Assembly (NCBI GenBank): GCA_032191485.1
Contig: JAVDOI010000009.1
Location: forward strand, 20,076,343-20,140,342
DNA length: 64,000 nt
Direction of reading: 5' to 3'
Origin: Leptoclinus maculatus
Taxonomy: Eukaryota > Chordata > Actinopteri > Perciformes > Stichaeidae
The notes beneath the pieces are model-generated. The model saw only the letters and a list, made by a program, of their open reading frames with translations. It had not been told where the DNA came from and ran no database searches. Below, one piece after another: positions 37,133-50,910 of this stretch; within the stretch, counting starts at the first letter, position 1; the number at the start of each line of letters is the position of its first letter. The translations under genes and the position numbers were made by a program.

Positions 37133-40100
37133 GAGGGTTTTTTAAAATAATGTTTTGAAGGCAAGTTATACAGTTTGTACCCATGAGTATCCATGTCTTG
37201 TTTTAGACATGCATGCATTTGCGTTTACTAAGTGTTTACTTACACTCTAATACGTGTGTATGACCGGACTCTGGCAACTGGAGATCAGCCAGGGCATCAA
37301 TGCGGGTGGTTGACTGGCACAGTGTAGTTCGGCACCCCGCTCGGTTATCAAGGGCAGCTTCAGAACCCTGTGTTCTAATTTATTTACTACTGTCAGCCTA
37401 TCCCAGGGGAAGAGCTCTCTTACCTTTAGGAGACTATGAAGTCCCCTTCAGAGATGAGCAACACTGGACTCTGGTTGGAATGCACAAAATACAAACCAGT
37501 TTTATTCGTTTTTTTACAATAAAAGATAAACGCTTACAAAAATGTATAATGAAAAATAAGCAAAAGAAAGGACAAAATGTCCAAAAATACCAAGCTCAAA
37601 AAGAACCAAGTTCCCCAAAGAGAGAGAACCCTCCAAAGAGACCCGATCCTTTGTTGTCTCCTCCTACACATCTGTCATTGGCGCTTCTTCGACAATATGC
37701 ACTACACAAATGACTTACACGTTAGCCCCTTATTAAAGCAAGAGTACACATGCCTGATAATAGAATAATACATGCAATAACCACAAGGAGAATAACAGTT
37801 CAGGAGAAGCAGCCTTGGCAGACTTCCTCAAGAAGGGAAATAAACAATTCTTCAATTGCTTCAGGCCAAAATACATTTACTTAAAATACACTAGGGTGGA
37901 GGTAGAGGCAAGACCAGCTGTAACGAAACCCTCACGAAAGGATTGCACGGCTTTTGTGTCCACTAAACCTGCACAAATGACAAAAATAATTGTCATATTT
38001 GTTCTTAAATAATTCTTAAACACTTCATTTCCTGCACTCTGGTGAATTTTCATGCATCAATTAATTGTGGAAATGACTTTATTTATGTAAAGGAAAACAC
38101 AAAATTCAGATGGCAGGTGATAATTCAAAATATCATGTGATATAATGAAGTAAGGGTCTGCGACATTTTGTATTGCTCAACCTGCAGCATGCTCTGAGCG
38201 CTCCTCCAGTCACAGAGACGCCCCGCGGCGGCTGCATGTGGACTCGTGTCATAAGCAGCACATTTCCTCTGTCACACACGCAGAGGCTTCCCACACACAA
38301 AATGTGTCATGGTGAGTCCATGAGAGCTGTTTTTATGCCTGGCGTGGACGGTGCACACACGCCTCTATCTGTGCTCAACGTCTCCTCTGCTCATCCCTGT
38401 GTGTGTCAGTGAAGACGTAGTCTACTTCAAAGTTTGTGGGCCTTTTCCCCCTAAACACTGGCGTTTTGAGATCGCTATCTCCGCACATTCTGCTTCCCTC
38501 TCTGGCTGTAAGCCAATGCGTATTTCAGCCTCGAGAGGGTTCCGCTCAGCTCTTCTGGTCTGAGCCTGAGTTGCATCGAGAGCAATACGGTTTTCCTTAT
38601 TTAACAATGTATTTTTTACATCATATTTAATGGTTATTATAATATAATGACTTTGAGGAAATTCTTTGGGTGGGGCACAAAAGCGCCCTTAGGCTTGGAC
38701 AGTCATTGCATGGCAAGCCCCTCCTGACAAGACCTCTGGCGCAGACTGACTCTCACCCCTTACAACCAGCGCATTGGCCTCAAGCGCATTTATACTTTGC
38801 CACATGGATAATCGCAATTAGATGCAAAAAAAGGGCACATTGAACTCAGCTGGGCGTGTTTGCGCTGTAATATCATTAGTACCACATCTTTTGTGAATCA
38901 GACCTTTAGACTAGGCAGATAGCGATTGTAAGTGATGCGCAATTCATGGTGCTATCAGCGGCCGCAATCCCCTCGGCACAGCTTCCACTGATGACAGAAA
39001 GAAATGATTTGAACAGCTCATTTGATTGGTCAAGCAGTCAGAAAATGAGGAACATATCCTCCTGTTTCTCATCTAGATGCCTATTTTCATTCATTTTGTT
39101 AAGCAGAGTGGAAAATAGAGCGCCTGCGTGCATGTCATTTGAGGCCTAACATTTGTAGGAACAGTGAAATGTTATCATTATGTAGTGTTATGGCCATGGG
39201 TAATGATGCACAGTTACTGCTCCCGCACTGTTGGAGAATAATGGCTGACTTCACAAAGAATCCATTTCTCCACATGGAGGAATAGTGTTTAGAGAGCCTA
39301 ATAGTTATGATCATCTGTTCTTTGATGGCATGTGCACTTTAGAAGTTTCCTCTGTTATCAGACATCTTTTCTTTGTCTGCATGAATCCAAATGTATAAAT
39401 ACAAATAATTATATCATGTTGATTTATACAGCACTCTCAAATTGTTCAAAAGCAAGACTAAAATATAAAATTGTCAGCAAAAGGAATACAATTACATACA
39501 TCCACACTGTCACATTTTTATGATTGAGGCATTATCTATAGAGTTTTCCATAAAAGGAGAGTGTATCTGAGCTAGAGAAACAGTTTATTGCTTTTAACAA
39601 AAACAGGGTAAAAACAAAGTGTCATATCAAAAATGTACAACGTCTTACTGGAAAACATACAAAACGGTAATAAAATGTATCATTAAAGTTTTTTTTGCGA
39701 TATTTTATTCAATTTCAATTGTACAGGCTTTGCCTTAATTATGCTTTAAAGATTAGCAATGTCCCAGATTACATTCAATGCTTACATTTTCACTTTTTTT
39801 GTCTGATGTCAAAAAATTTTTAAATGTTCACTTACTTCAATATCTGTACGTATCAACAAAATGATGGTTAAGGTCAGAGGAAGATTTGGTTTTGGTTAAT
39901 GAACTATGATGGTCGTGTGGTCAAAGTCAGCTAACTGAAACACTTGGGTAGCATTAGAGAAAGATTCAAAGGAAATAATTGCAGATCTGTGACAGAACCA
40001 TAACTGAGCAGCTTCACGCCCATTCACCATCCAAACCTCGACACACTTACTTTCCACCTGGTTGCAAACAGTAAAGGAAACGCTACAGCCTTCATTTGCT

Positions 40101-41227
40101 GCAATGCTGGAATCATGTGCAGAATTATACAATATGGGTGAGATTAAAAAACATTTTTTTTTTAAATAATCATATTTTTCATTGTAAGATTATTTACACT
40201 GTTTGTGAGTTGTTCTGTTACGTATTGATTTGGAGCAATAAAACGTTGTTAACAAAAGCAGCCACATTTTAAGTAAAGAGCAGTCAATAGAACATCGTCA
40301 CAATAAGATTTATTTTTTTCATATTCAAAAAAGTTCCTTTTTGGTGACAAAATAATCTCAATTTGAGGCACACCTACTTTATCTACCAAATCAGTAGCGT
40401 GCAGATCTTCACCAGGTTTGTCTGCAGTAACTGCTGTAACATTTGATACAGGCAGTGTCTCAACTACATCTCACAGGCGTGAACAAGACTTGAAGCATTT
40501 ATTTTGGGTGTTCTGCAACCGAGAGAGGTCCTTGAGCAATTAGCCATAAATGAGCACCCAAAACAGTATGCTGTTCTGTGCAACTACAACAGAGATACAT
40601 TTTTAAAACAATTCATTCACAAACATCTTTTTTTTTTTGAGGGGGGGAAATGCAATTTGAATTGGAATCTCTGCGGATGTATTCTTTTTTTACCATTCGT
40701 CTATATAAAAATGTTATCAACTAGAGCTTTAAATTTAGACTAAGACATATAATCTCTATTCTACCTCTATTTGGTCATGTATAGAACATCAAAAGGACAA
40801 GTAACATGCCAGAAAAAATGTAAGTTTATTTAAGGAAATCTAAACACCCAAAGCCACAATGCAATTACAGAAAAAAAATAAAAAGATTAACTGAAACTAA
40901 AATTGAAGCAAAATCAGATTAAAGCCAATAAACGGCAATAAACTGCTCTAAAGCATTGACATTCATGCTCCTTGTTCCTAGTACATATATTTTTTTCTAC
41001 ACATGGCCTGAAACCCCTCATAAAGTAATGAGAAATGCTTTGTAGATTTAATACCATTAAACATTCAGAAGGCTCATATCTGCTTCCATGTAGCTGGTCA
41101 TTTCATATTTTTATTTTAGCTTTTCTGCTCACATTAGTGAGTGTCCAGGAGCATTTTTCTCTTTGTGGCACAAGTCTGTTTTTACAGCTGGGATTCATGT
41201 TCACTGTCAGACACTATGAGTCTTAAT

Positions 41228-41229
<2 letters not shown>
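37133..41229. other. about 4 kb with no gene recognised
   Basis: Frames of up to 137 residues (37300-37713) have no recognisable domain and become Lys/Gln/Pro-rich through A-rich sequence. 38160-38600 is moderately GC-richer. Nothing is assignable to a gene or known repeat. Confidence 0.45.

Positions 41230-41281
<52 letters not shown>
41230..41281. repeat. (TG)n microsatellite
   Basis: About 50 bp of TG with one interruption; a second short TG tract is at 41381-41403. Confidence 0.95.
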
Positions 41282-41286
<5 letters not shown>

Positions 41287-41376
41287 ATTGAGCACAGGGA
41301 ATATCAATATAACATAATATAACATTTAACAAGGTTCTAGATTTATCCTTCACCTTACTCCGACCTGTCAGTCAAC

Positions 41377-41403
<27 letters not shown>

Positions 41404-41407
<4 letters not shown>

Positions 41408-42194
41408 AGTTTATGTAATTGATGTAAGTGTGCCCCTGTATGTGTGCATATTTGTTACAGGCAAAACACATCAAATATGATTAAAGTAATCTAATTACAA
41501 AAGCCTGCCTACTAAGGGATCAGATGAACTGGATCAGACCACTTTATGCATCTTTCATATTTTCCCATATTGAAAAAATGCTGATTACCTGTTGGATTAC
41601 TCATGAACACCTGAAGTGGAAGATATCTATATTGTGTTAACTCTTTCTGGTGTTCAGTAAATTATATTATATTCAGCCAATTTCAACATTAAGTATTTCA
41701 GAGGCTAAAAAGTGCAAATTTAGCCAAAGTAGCATTTCAATTGTTAAAGAAAAATATATTACATAAATGCAAAGACAGTATAGCAATAGAACAAAAGTAG
41801 AAAATCAATGATCCCCTTAACAAAGTCACACAGTGTCATAAGAAAATGATCAGGCTATAGGCAGACTTTTTTATTCATAAATTTCTGAAAATGCAAAATA
41901 TAATTTTTTTGGAACGAAAAAGAGCTCATCAGAGAGTATATTGAACAATATGAATATGAACAATGTTTCATATTCATGTATTTATTTGACCTTTATTTAC
42001 TCTTAACATAAAATATGTTAATTGGTCAGTGTTCACCATCATAATTTCCAAAATAATTCAAAGAATGATTTTAAAATTACTTTTAAAATGTGTATTATTT
42101 TCATTTTAAACTTCTTCTTTTTTGATTATACTTACACACAAAAAAAGAAATTGCAAACACAATGAACACTTATTCTAATTCAGATAAGAAATCA
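41404..42194. other. no gene recognised
   Basis: AT-rich; nothing assignable. Confidence 0.45.
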
Positions 42195-42359
42195 AACTAT
42201 ACAAAACAACCTTTTTTGTGTCACGGACCGGTTTGATGTAAGACAATATTTTCACAGACCGGCCTTCAAGGTGTGGCGGATAAACACGACGAAATGAAAT
42301 GATACGACCGGCATGAAAACAAAAATTAAACGCATACAAAATACAACTCACAATAACGC

Positions 42360-42717
42360 TGAATCAGTGGAGCCCTGAGCTTGTTCCTCTGCAACGAGAC
42401 GGTCCCATCTGGGGGTAATGGGAGACAATGACACCCGAAGTGTGTTCCTCATGTCCAGTCTACTTTGTTTTGTTTTGATTGCTGTCACTGCAGAACATCC
42501 CGCTTCACAAAGAGGATGTGTGAAATGGAAGCAGGGTTTTCAGTACTTATGTGGTGATCTCAGGATATTCAGCCTTGAATTTAATCCAAAACACCAGCAG
42601 AGTTGTTGTCTCAAACATACTTTTAAGGCCACCGTCATTTACAATCTCCAGCAGCTGATCTTCCTCTGTGGCCACATATTCTGCAGAGCGGGCTTGGTGC
42701 ATCAGAAACACTCCTGA
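42360..42717 (-). pseudogene. hAT transposase C-terminal dimerisation region
   Basis: Continuing on the minus strand after the break: YVATEEDQLLEIVNDGGLKS, then LLVFWIKFKAEYPEITT, a stop codon, VLKTLLPFHTSSL, a frameshift, LCEAGCSAVTAI, then NTLRVSLSPITPRWDRLV. The order 'FW-x-YPE', 'LLPF-T-x-LCE-G-SA', 'LR-x-LS-I-PR' is the C-terminal hAT dimerisation module (hATC). At least one nonsense codon and one frameshift are present. About three quarters of the protein, including all catalytic residues, is deleted. Confidence 0.8.
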
Positions 42718-42849
42718 TATTTAATTAGACTTCTGATATTGTCTGTTAAATGAAGCTTTCTTTTTCTTGGAAGTTGTAGGCTCTTCTTCTGTCTCCTTAG
42801 TGGGCCTTTTCCCCTTTGCAAAGAAGATCTCCAAAAGTTTTTTACTCAT
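42718..42849 (-). pseudogene. hAT transposase N-terminus (42 codons, then stop)
   Basis: The minus strand reads ATG AGT AAA AAA from 42849 and gives MSKKLLEIFFAKGKR, an acidic/Ser-Thr linker, then KKKKASFNRQYQKS before a TAA. In intact hAT transposases of this lineage the basic 'K-R-K-x-x-F/N-x-x-Y-x-x-S' block leads into the DNA-binding and catalytic domain; here translation stops and the next recognisable sequence is the C-terminus. A short direct repeat (ctgatatt at 42713 and 42732) sits at the break. Confidence 0.75.
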
Positions 42850-43641
42850 TTTCGCTAGTGTGAGGAATTTAAGTTTTAAAGCGCTCCAAATTATGGATAT
42901 TATGTGATACAGTGTATTTACTTGTAGGAGTGTGTTTGGGTGTCTGTGTGATCAGGTTGAGGAATGTGCTGGAGCGGGGGTTGGAAGAAGTGGCTGGGTG
43001 AGGTGTTAGATAGGTCAAGAGCCAAGGAGGGGCTTGTTGGACTTCAGCCAATCAATGAGCTGAGAGATGTAACTTTGGAGGGACAAAGGATCTTCGAATT
43101 GGGGGAGAACCTCAGACCTCCTCCTGACCATGATGCAGACACAACTGTCTGTCGTGTGGCCCGGATTGGGCCTCTATTTCATGAAATATATATGTTTGTT
43201 TTACTATTGATAGTGTAATTCAGTTTGTAACTGCATTTGCTTTTGTTAGTATATTAAAATGCTTTTGATTTAAACTTCAACCAGCTGATTCGGCCATGAT
43301 TGCTGATGGAAGAAAGAGAGCAGAGGGGGGGGGGGCTGCTTCTTCTCCTCTGTGGGCCTCTTCTCCTCTGTTTGAGAAACTTTTGAACTTAACACTGGCT
43401 TGCGGGCTTAATTTTTGAGGTAACGTATCACGTGACCGAGACAAGCGTCTTGACATGACAAGAGCCACAGGCGGATGTAATTGGGAGAGAATCCGGTCAT
43501 TTTTCAAAATAAAACTTCTTTCAGACTCTGATAATCAATAAAACGGAAATAATATAATATTTATTCTTTCTGTGCGGCCCGGTACCAAATGACCCACGGC
43601 CCGGTACCGATCCGCGGCCCAGTGGTTGGGGACCGCTGGTT

Positions 43642-44277
43642 TAAGTGATTCAGAAAACATTATGACGAATGGATTCATATAACGTCAAGTAGACTAATTG
43701 ATTCATTTTCAGGATAATGGTGCAAAGATGTGTGACTATAGGATTAAAGTTATGCAGCAAGATACTGATCTACTTTTCCAACAGTGCAGTTGACTTGTCG
43801 TGATGGAGCAACATTATCTCTCCATTTACAGCATATCAACTTTTTTGGCTACAAAAAGCTACAGCCTGCCATTTATTGCGTTATTGATTGAACAGTCTAG
43901 ACAGAACCCCTACTCTGTCTGGCACTGCAGCGCTGGAGCTGACTCAATACACAACACTAATCCCTAGAACACTTCAGCCCCAAACCTGTGAACAGCAACA
44001 CATTCCATTGACATGTTGTGAGGCAAACATTTCTTAGAACATCAATCATTCATAATTTGCTGGGAGCCCAGAGTAAGTTGCAATGAAACACTCTCAGAGG
44101 CAGAATGAGCTCTCTCATTACAGTTGTCATCAGTTATCATAAGTTATCCTCTGTTCAAAATCCAGTCTTTAATCATTTCACTTGAAATGAGAAACATTGA
44201 CATATTTCTCTTTGAAGAAAACACTTATTCCAATAAGAGACTTCTTTACCCTTATTCCTGATGACAACCACTAAACC
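43642..44277. other. no gene recognised
   Basis: AT-rich; nothing assignable. Confidence 0.4.
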
Positions 44278-44340
44278 AGGGGTCAGCAACCTTTTTTTGA
44301 TATGAATTGCCAATTTTTTTTATTTAGGATCAAACATACC
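44278..44340 (+). mobile_element. hAT terminus (CAGGGGTCAGCAACC)
   Basis: caggggtcagcaacctttttt is the classical end of another vertebrate hAT lineage. No matching 'ggttgctgacccctg' end occurs within the next kilobases, so this is a fragment or its partner has decayed. Confidence 0.55.
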
Positions 44341-45280
<940 letters not shown>

Positions 45281-45486
45281 CATCTCCTGTCACTTTCTGG
45301 TTCCAGCAGTTCATTGCCTGCTTTATGACAGTGCTGACAACGTGCCCCGTGCCCCCTACACACCCTTCCTTGCATTAGCTATGACAGGTGTGTGTGTGTG
45401 AGTAAGTGTGTGTGTGTGTGTGTGAGGTAAAGTAGGACATGTAAAAGGCCAGACACTCTCCCACCCTTGCTAATATGTCTTCAGGG

Positions 45487-46569
<1,083 letters not shown>

Positions 46570-46900
46570 CAACATTAATGTGCATAGAGACTTGATTTAT
46601 TTCTAATGGATATCAGGGGGCGACTACTTTGGTTGCAAAAAGGATTGTATAGAAGTCTATGAGAAAATGACCATACCGCTCACTTGATTTATTACCACAG
46701 TAAACATTGTAAACATGGTCTCAATTGCTAGTTTTAAGTCTTCTTGATGCAAAAAGCCAAGATGCTGACAGCCAAAATGCCGAACTCAAGTCTTCAAAAT
46801 GGCTGTCCACAAACCAATGGGTAACATCACAGTGACTAGATCCACCTTTTATACACAGCCTTTGACAGGGACATGAAGGGGTCAGAGCTGATATCTGTTG
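46570..46900 (-). repeat. interspersed repeat family A, copy 2 (inverted)
   Basis: The plus strand shows 'tatcagggggcgactacttt', 'tagaagtctatgagaaaatg', 'cttgatttattaccacagta' and 'aacattgtaaacatggtctc', the reverse complement of the blocks at 6205-6370. The copies differ in small indels. Confidence 0.75.
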
Positions 46901-47236
46901 GGGTGATTTCAAGTACATTTAAAAGGACCTGAAAGACAGTGCTGTCTGTCAGCATGTTACATTTATGCGTCTTACTTTGTCTGAGATAGTTTTGTATCAT
47001 ACCCGATTATGCATCCAAACTGGATTTTGCAGTCAAGTGAAATTTCAAGCTTCAATCATGAGCACAACAATGTCAATCATGGTATGGAGGCAATCAAGTG
47101 TAGATTATTTTCAAACATCTCAAACCAATGTAAGACAGTTAGACTGAAGTTAAAAAGAGTTAACTTGAGCAATAGATTATATTTCTCCTTTAGTTATATG
47201 ACTCCATATGTATGAGATGTGAGCAGAATAGAGAGT
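46901..47236. other. no gene recognised
   Basis: About 340 bp between the family A repeat and the LINE cluster; nothing assignable. Confidence 0.4.
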
Positions 47237-47505
47237 TCAATCAATCTTTTGCAGATGGCATGACCCCGAATTGTACTGGAAGTCAGTGGTGTACAAGGTG
47301 AACAGGAAGGGAGACAGAACATTTCCCTGTGGAGCTCCAGTACCACTGACCACCGTATCAGATAGCACATTGCCAAACACACGGACAAACTGTGGTCTGC
47401 CTGTGAGGTAGTCAGTGATCCAGGAGACGGTGGACGCGTTAACCCCCACCACCCGCAGCTTCTCACTCAGCAGCAGTGGTTGGATGGTGTTGAATGCACT
47501 GGAGC
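47237..47505 (-). pseudogene. LINE (L2/CR1 group) reverse transcriptase fragment
   Basis: On the minus strand the frame reads SSAFNTIQPLLLSEKLRV, WITDYLTGRPQFVRV, then TGAPQGNVLSPFLFTLYTTD and ends CHLQKID before a stop. These are the palm blocks around the first catalytic region and the 'PQG-x-LSP-LF' motif; the FADD block that should follow is absent. The fragment belongs to a different subfamily from 29842-30862 (SSAFNTIQ against SSAFNTII, TGAPQG against SPQG). It begins abruptly at SSAFN, where a plus-strand LINE fragment starts within 30 bp. Confidence 0.85.
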
Positions 47506-47529
47506 CACTGGTTCTGACCAGCTGCGACT

Positions 47530-47760
47530 GAGGACATGTATACAGAGGCAAAATACAGGTTTAGCAAGGCGGTGAGAGACGCTAAACGACTGTACTCTGA
47601 GAAACTGCAACACCAGCTCTCAGCAAGTGACTGGAGTATCTGGAGAGTTCTCAGACAGATCACCAACTACAAGCCTAAAGCCCCACACTCCATGAACGAA
47701 CATAACCTGGCAAACGAGCTGAACGAGTTCTACTGTCGCTGTGATAGACAATAGGACATA
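47530..47760 (+). pseudogene. LINE linker between endonuclease and reverse transcriptase
   Basis: The frame from 47536 reads MYTEAKYRFSKAVRDAKRLY, then SEKLQHQLSA, RVLRQITNYKPKAP and LNEFYCRCDRQ. This 'K-x-RF-x-KAVRDAKR-x-Y...LRQITNYK...LN-FYCR' stretch lies between endonuclease and reverse transcriptase in fish L2-type LINEs; the equivalent in the 55-kb copy is ARNTLTREIKVAKRSY and RGLQVLTNYRRPS. Its orientation is opposite to the reverse transcriptase fragment just to its left, to which it would normally be immediately upstream. Confidence 0.8.
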
Positions 47761-48076
47761 CCACCTGAAGCTGAACCTGGACAAAACCGAGCTACTGTTC
47801 CTCCCGGGGAAGGGTTGCCCGGACCGAGACCTGTCCATCACCATTCATGATACCGTGGTGACGCCAACTCGGACTGCGAGGAATCTGGGTGTGACCCTGG
47901 ATGACCCTGGTTCTCAAAAAACATTGCATCGGTTACACACTCCTGCAGATTCCTGCTTTACAACATCAGGAGGATTCGCCCCTTCCTCAGTGACGCGACG
48001 GCGCAGGTGCTCATCAAGGCTCTTGTCATCTCCCGCCTGGACTACTGCAACTCACTACTTGCCGGTGTGCGAGATT
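47761..48076 (+). pseudogene. C-terminal reverse transcriptase fragment of another LINE
   Basis: Reads HLKLNLDKTELLFLPGKG, then TARNLGVTLDD, and after a frameshift 'LVISRLDYCNSLLAGV'. The 'LKLN-x-KTELLF' and 'RNLGV-x-LD' motifs follow the YADD block in a second, more distant LINE group; 'ALVISRLDYCN' marks the C-terminal part. It abuts the preceding LINE fragment with no spacer, so the cluster is a mosaic of at least two LINE types. Confidence 0.75.
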
Positions 48077-48254
48077 AACTGGTTTTGAATTAACGTTTGA
48101 GTGCATAAAGCAGATGTGTCGTAGGAGTGGCCTTTCAGGACCCACGTCGAATAAACAGGAAATAAACATTTCAATCGTTTCGCCTCTGTCTTTCACATAG
48201 TTTCTACGGTATCTTTTGAAAGAATATAAACGGAACAGCTTGCTGGAAAATCTA

Positions 48255-48674
48255 CTACTCGTTCATGAGGCTGTGGTTGAGATGCCAAGGACACATTGCG
48301 CTAGGCTTGGACATTGAAGTTATGGCGGGTAGGAGAGGGATGTCTCCCTCTCCGGCTGCTGCGAGCACGGACCAGGGCTCACGATGGGATGGAGTGGAGC
48401 TGACCAAGGTTTTAGGCTTAGCTCCGAGCTGTAGCCAAGAAGCCTCAGGGACTGTGACCGGAGGAGGGGCCGCGGCAGCAGGACTGGAAGCAATGGAATC
48501 ATGCACACGGTCGCTGGCTGTGTAGGATTGTGCTGGACCAAAAATGATGGTGTCCATGAGGTTCTCGGCATCCTGGATCCTGTAGAGTGTGGATATTCTT
48601 CCTTCCAGCTCTGTGATTTTATCAACCAGGCGGGCGCAGCTGACACCGTCAGATGGAGAGGTGAGTGGAGCCAT
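48255..48674 (-). pseudogene. LINE ORF1-like N-terminus (5' end of a fish LINE)
   Basis: 139-codon frame on the minus strand. It starts MAPLTSPSDGVSCARLVDKI, has a short amphipathic stretch that could form a coiled coil (LVDKITELEGRISTLYRIQD), an Ala/Pro-rich linker and SWLQLGAKPKTLVSSTP. It resembles the first ORF of certain fish CR1/L2-group LINEs, in which such a segment precedes an esterase-like domain; that domain is missing here and the frame ends in unrelated sequence near 48255. The segment to about 48900 would be its 5' UTR. Assignment is by resemblance. Confidence 0.5.
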
Positions 48675-48959
48675 AGTAGATGTAGCGGACTATTGGGCTT
48701 CAACCCGCAGTTCACAGCCTTTTCCAGGTATTAGCAAAGGTGAAAGCTGATTCACAGATGGTCCCGTTTTCAGTTTGCCATGTGTAGACACTCTGTATGT
48801 GGTCTCCGTAGCGTTAGCTAGCTTCAGAGCCCAAAGCTAAAAAGAAGCCAGAAGTAGCCCGGCAGGCTATCCGGTCTGGGGAACACCAAACCTAAGAGGT
48901 CTAGTACGTGTTGGCTGACATTGTACTCCTAGTTCAATACACACAAATCAAAACAGCTA

Positions 48960-50257
48960 GGATCTCAAAAGTATAAGGCAAAAAAAAAAAAGCCAATTTT
49001 TTAAAAAGGGGAGTGGAGAAACAGACACGACGCCACAGAACGCATGCGTAATAACAGAAACATAGCCGTTCATCAGTAGTGGCAGATGATTTGCTTTAGA
49101 CCAATGCAGTCTATGTATAATCTTAAAATGTAATACTTCATGTTTAAAACAAATTGAAGATGAGTGTATATTTTCTAAAGTAAATTGCCATTTGTCCCCA
49201 GAAAGCTCTGTGTCCAATTAATCTTCCCGTTTAAAAGTGCCAGGGGTTGTAGAGTGTAGATTTTGCCAACAATCTCTTTAGCAAATGAGCTCCAAAAGAT
49301 GATACAATTATGAATTAATCATGCAATTGGTTACCTGCTCCAATTTTTATATTGGTTATTTAATGATTCATTGTTTAATCAAGACTCTCACATGGCTGAA
49401 ATTGTGCACTTGCTGGGATAAATGTAACTCTAACCTTTGATAGATTTAGGTAAAGGAGAACAAACTGGTAACTGGTGACTTTTATAATTTTTTTGCTGAA
49501 AAAATAGATCTCCCCTCTGCGACTGGATGGTTACAAAGGTTGTAGCCTGGTGTTTGGCACCTATTCTTGTCGAAGGGAAAACATCATCAGGAGGTTAGCC
49601 TGCTGTCAAACCTGTCAGTATAACGCAGATAGCTGCTCCAGTACGAGAGGACTTGACTGAGGCCGTCCTCAGCAGAGGCCTGCTTATGCTCTCCTGCAGA
49701 CACAATAGGCAGTGAGTGGGAGGAGGAGGCCGTGACACTGACTGGAAAGAACGGATTTGAAAGCTGCAAAATAATTATAAACAAAGCAATGATACTCCCG
49801 AGGCCCTGCACAAATGCTCAAATTGCCAGTTCCATTAAACACCACTGTATGTGTTTCAGTCATTATAAAGCCTATTTCACACTGGACCAAAAGAATTGGT
49901 GGACTTAATGTGATTGAGAAATGTATCTATATACGTATGTATCTTTTGGATAAACAGAGTTAGTGTTTGACTCAGATTTATTCACTCATTTGATTTTGTT
50001 AGATGAGCCTCCTGTTGAATAACAGTCAAGTCATACAAACAGTGGTTCCTGAACCCACAGCCATATTGGATGAGGTCAAGTAACCATGCATCAACAGCAT
50101 CCATCGCGTTCCACATGTGTACATTCAAAGGGACGATATTTTACATTGTTATATATAATTATATGAATAGGATACACAATTTGCTGTCAGCTGTCTAAAG
50201 AAACTTTCATTTCAACCCAATTCATCATACTGTGTCCTCACTTTAGATGAGCTCACA
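48960..50257. other. no gene recognised
   Basis: AT-rich; the 86-residue minus frame at 48957-49217 includes a short hydrophobic end but nothing recognisable. Confidence 0.4.
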
Positions 50258-50745
50258 CAAAATACTTTACTAAGGACTAGTAACTACCTTAATAAATCAT
50301 TAATTAATCATGAATTGCAGTATTAATACGCATTTATAAAGCATATATTAACATAGTCCCTAACCATTAGTGCATATCTAAATCATATATATATAAATGC
50401 ATGAATAATGTACATCTAAATAAGTTATTAATCATTTACTAACACTTTATAAATTATCTTATTAATCATCTACAACTCCTTAATTATTGGTTTGTAAAAT
50501 ATATAATACTTCATTTACAAATGGGGAATCCATCATTTATAAAGTATGAAAACACAACAATGAAACACATAATAGACGAGCTTATTAATCAAGAATAAAA
50601 CATTTATAACTGTTGTTATGAACTGCATACTAATGAATTATTAATGTAGGAACAATACTTTATAAATGATGAATTAAGTGTTTACTCATGCTTAACTAAT
50701 GCTTCATAGTGTGTAGTTATTATAAAGTGCTACCCCAAATTCTAA
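50258..50745. repeat. AT-rich interspersed repeat with repeated 'ttataaa' motifs
   Basis: Very AT-rich, dominated by variants of 'taataaatcattaattaatc', 'cattta(t)aaag' and 'aactactaa'. The end reads 'tagttattataaagtgctac', whose inverse is a common start of a fish repeat; the left edge reads 'aatactttactaaggactag'. The two ends are loosely inverted (GTAGCACTTTATAATAACTA against ...ACTTTACTAAGGACTAGTAACTA). Confidence 0.5.
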
Positions 50746-50789
50746 TGAGTTCATCATTGAGTCCTAGTGGAAGTTTGTTACAAATGTAA

Positions 50790-50910
50790 TAAAAATCCCT
50801 CAAGACGTTTGTGAGATATTCACAGGAATCTGAAGGATGGGCGGACAGATAGACGGACAACCAGAAAACATAATGCCTATGGCCACGGCTGTCACGGAGA
50901 CATAACAGGA
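50790..50910 (+). repeat. probable teleost interspersed repeat fragment
   Basis: 'atgggcggacagatagacgg', 'acaaccagaaaacataatgc', 'ctatggccacggctgtcacg': this resembles a recurrent fish repeat segment ('...gacggacggacaacccgaaaacataatgcc...'). Call by resemblance, no copy in this window. Confidence 0.4.

Larger units (their letters stand above)
42195..43641 (-). mobile_element. internally deleted hAT transposon (about 1.45 kb)
   Basis: The right (5') end reads, on the plus strand, 'gatccgcggcccagtggttg' and 'gggaccgctgg', i.e. a terminus beginning CCAGCGGTCCCCAACC on the minus strand with subterminal GGCCCGGTACC blocks. The left (3') end has 'gtcacggaccggtttgatgt' and 'aagacaatattttcacagac'. 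GGACCGG subterminal blocks and a (C)AGNGGTCCCCAACC end are characteristic of one hAT lineage shared by many vertebrates. The element encodes only the first 42 and roughly the last 110 residues of its transposase on the minus strand (separate entries). The left terminal inverted repeat has decayed and no 8-bp target duplication could be confirmed. Confidence 0.8.

Noticed and set aside
37300..37713. 137-residue frame as a possible gene
   Set aside because: The second half is Lys/Gln-rich translation of A-rich DNA; no motif recognised.
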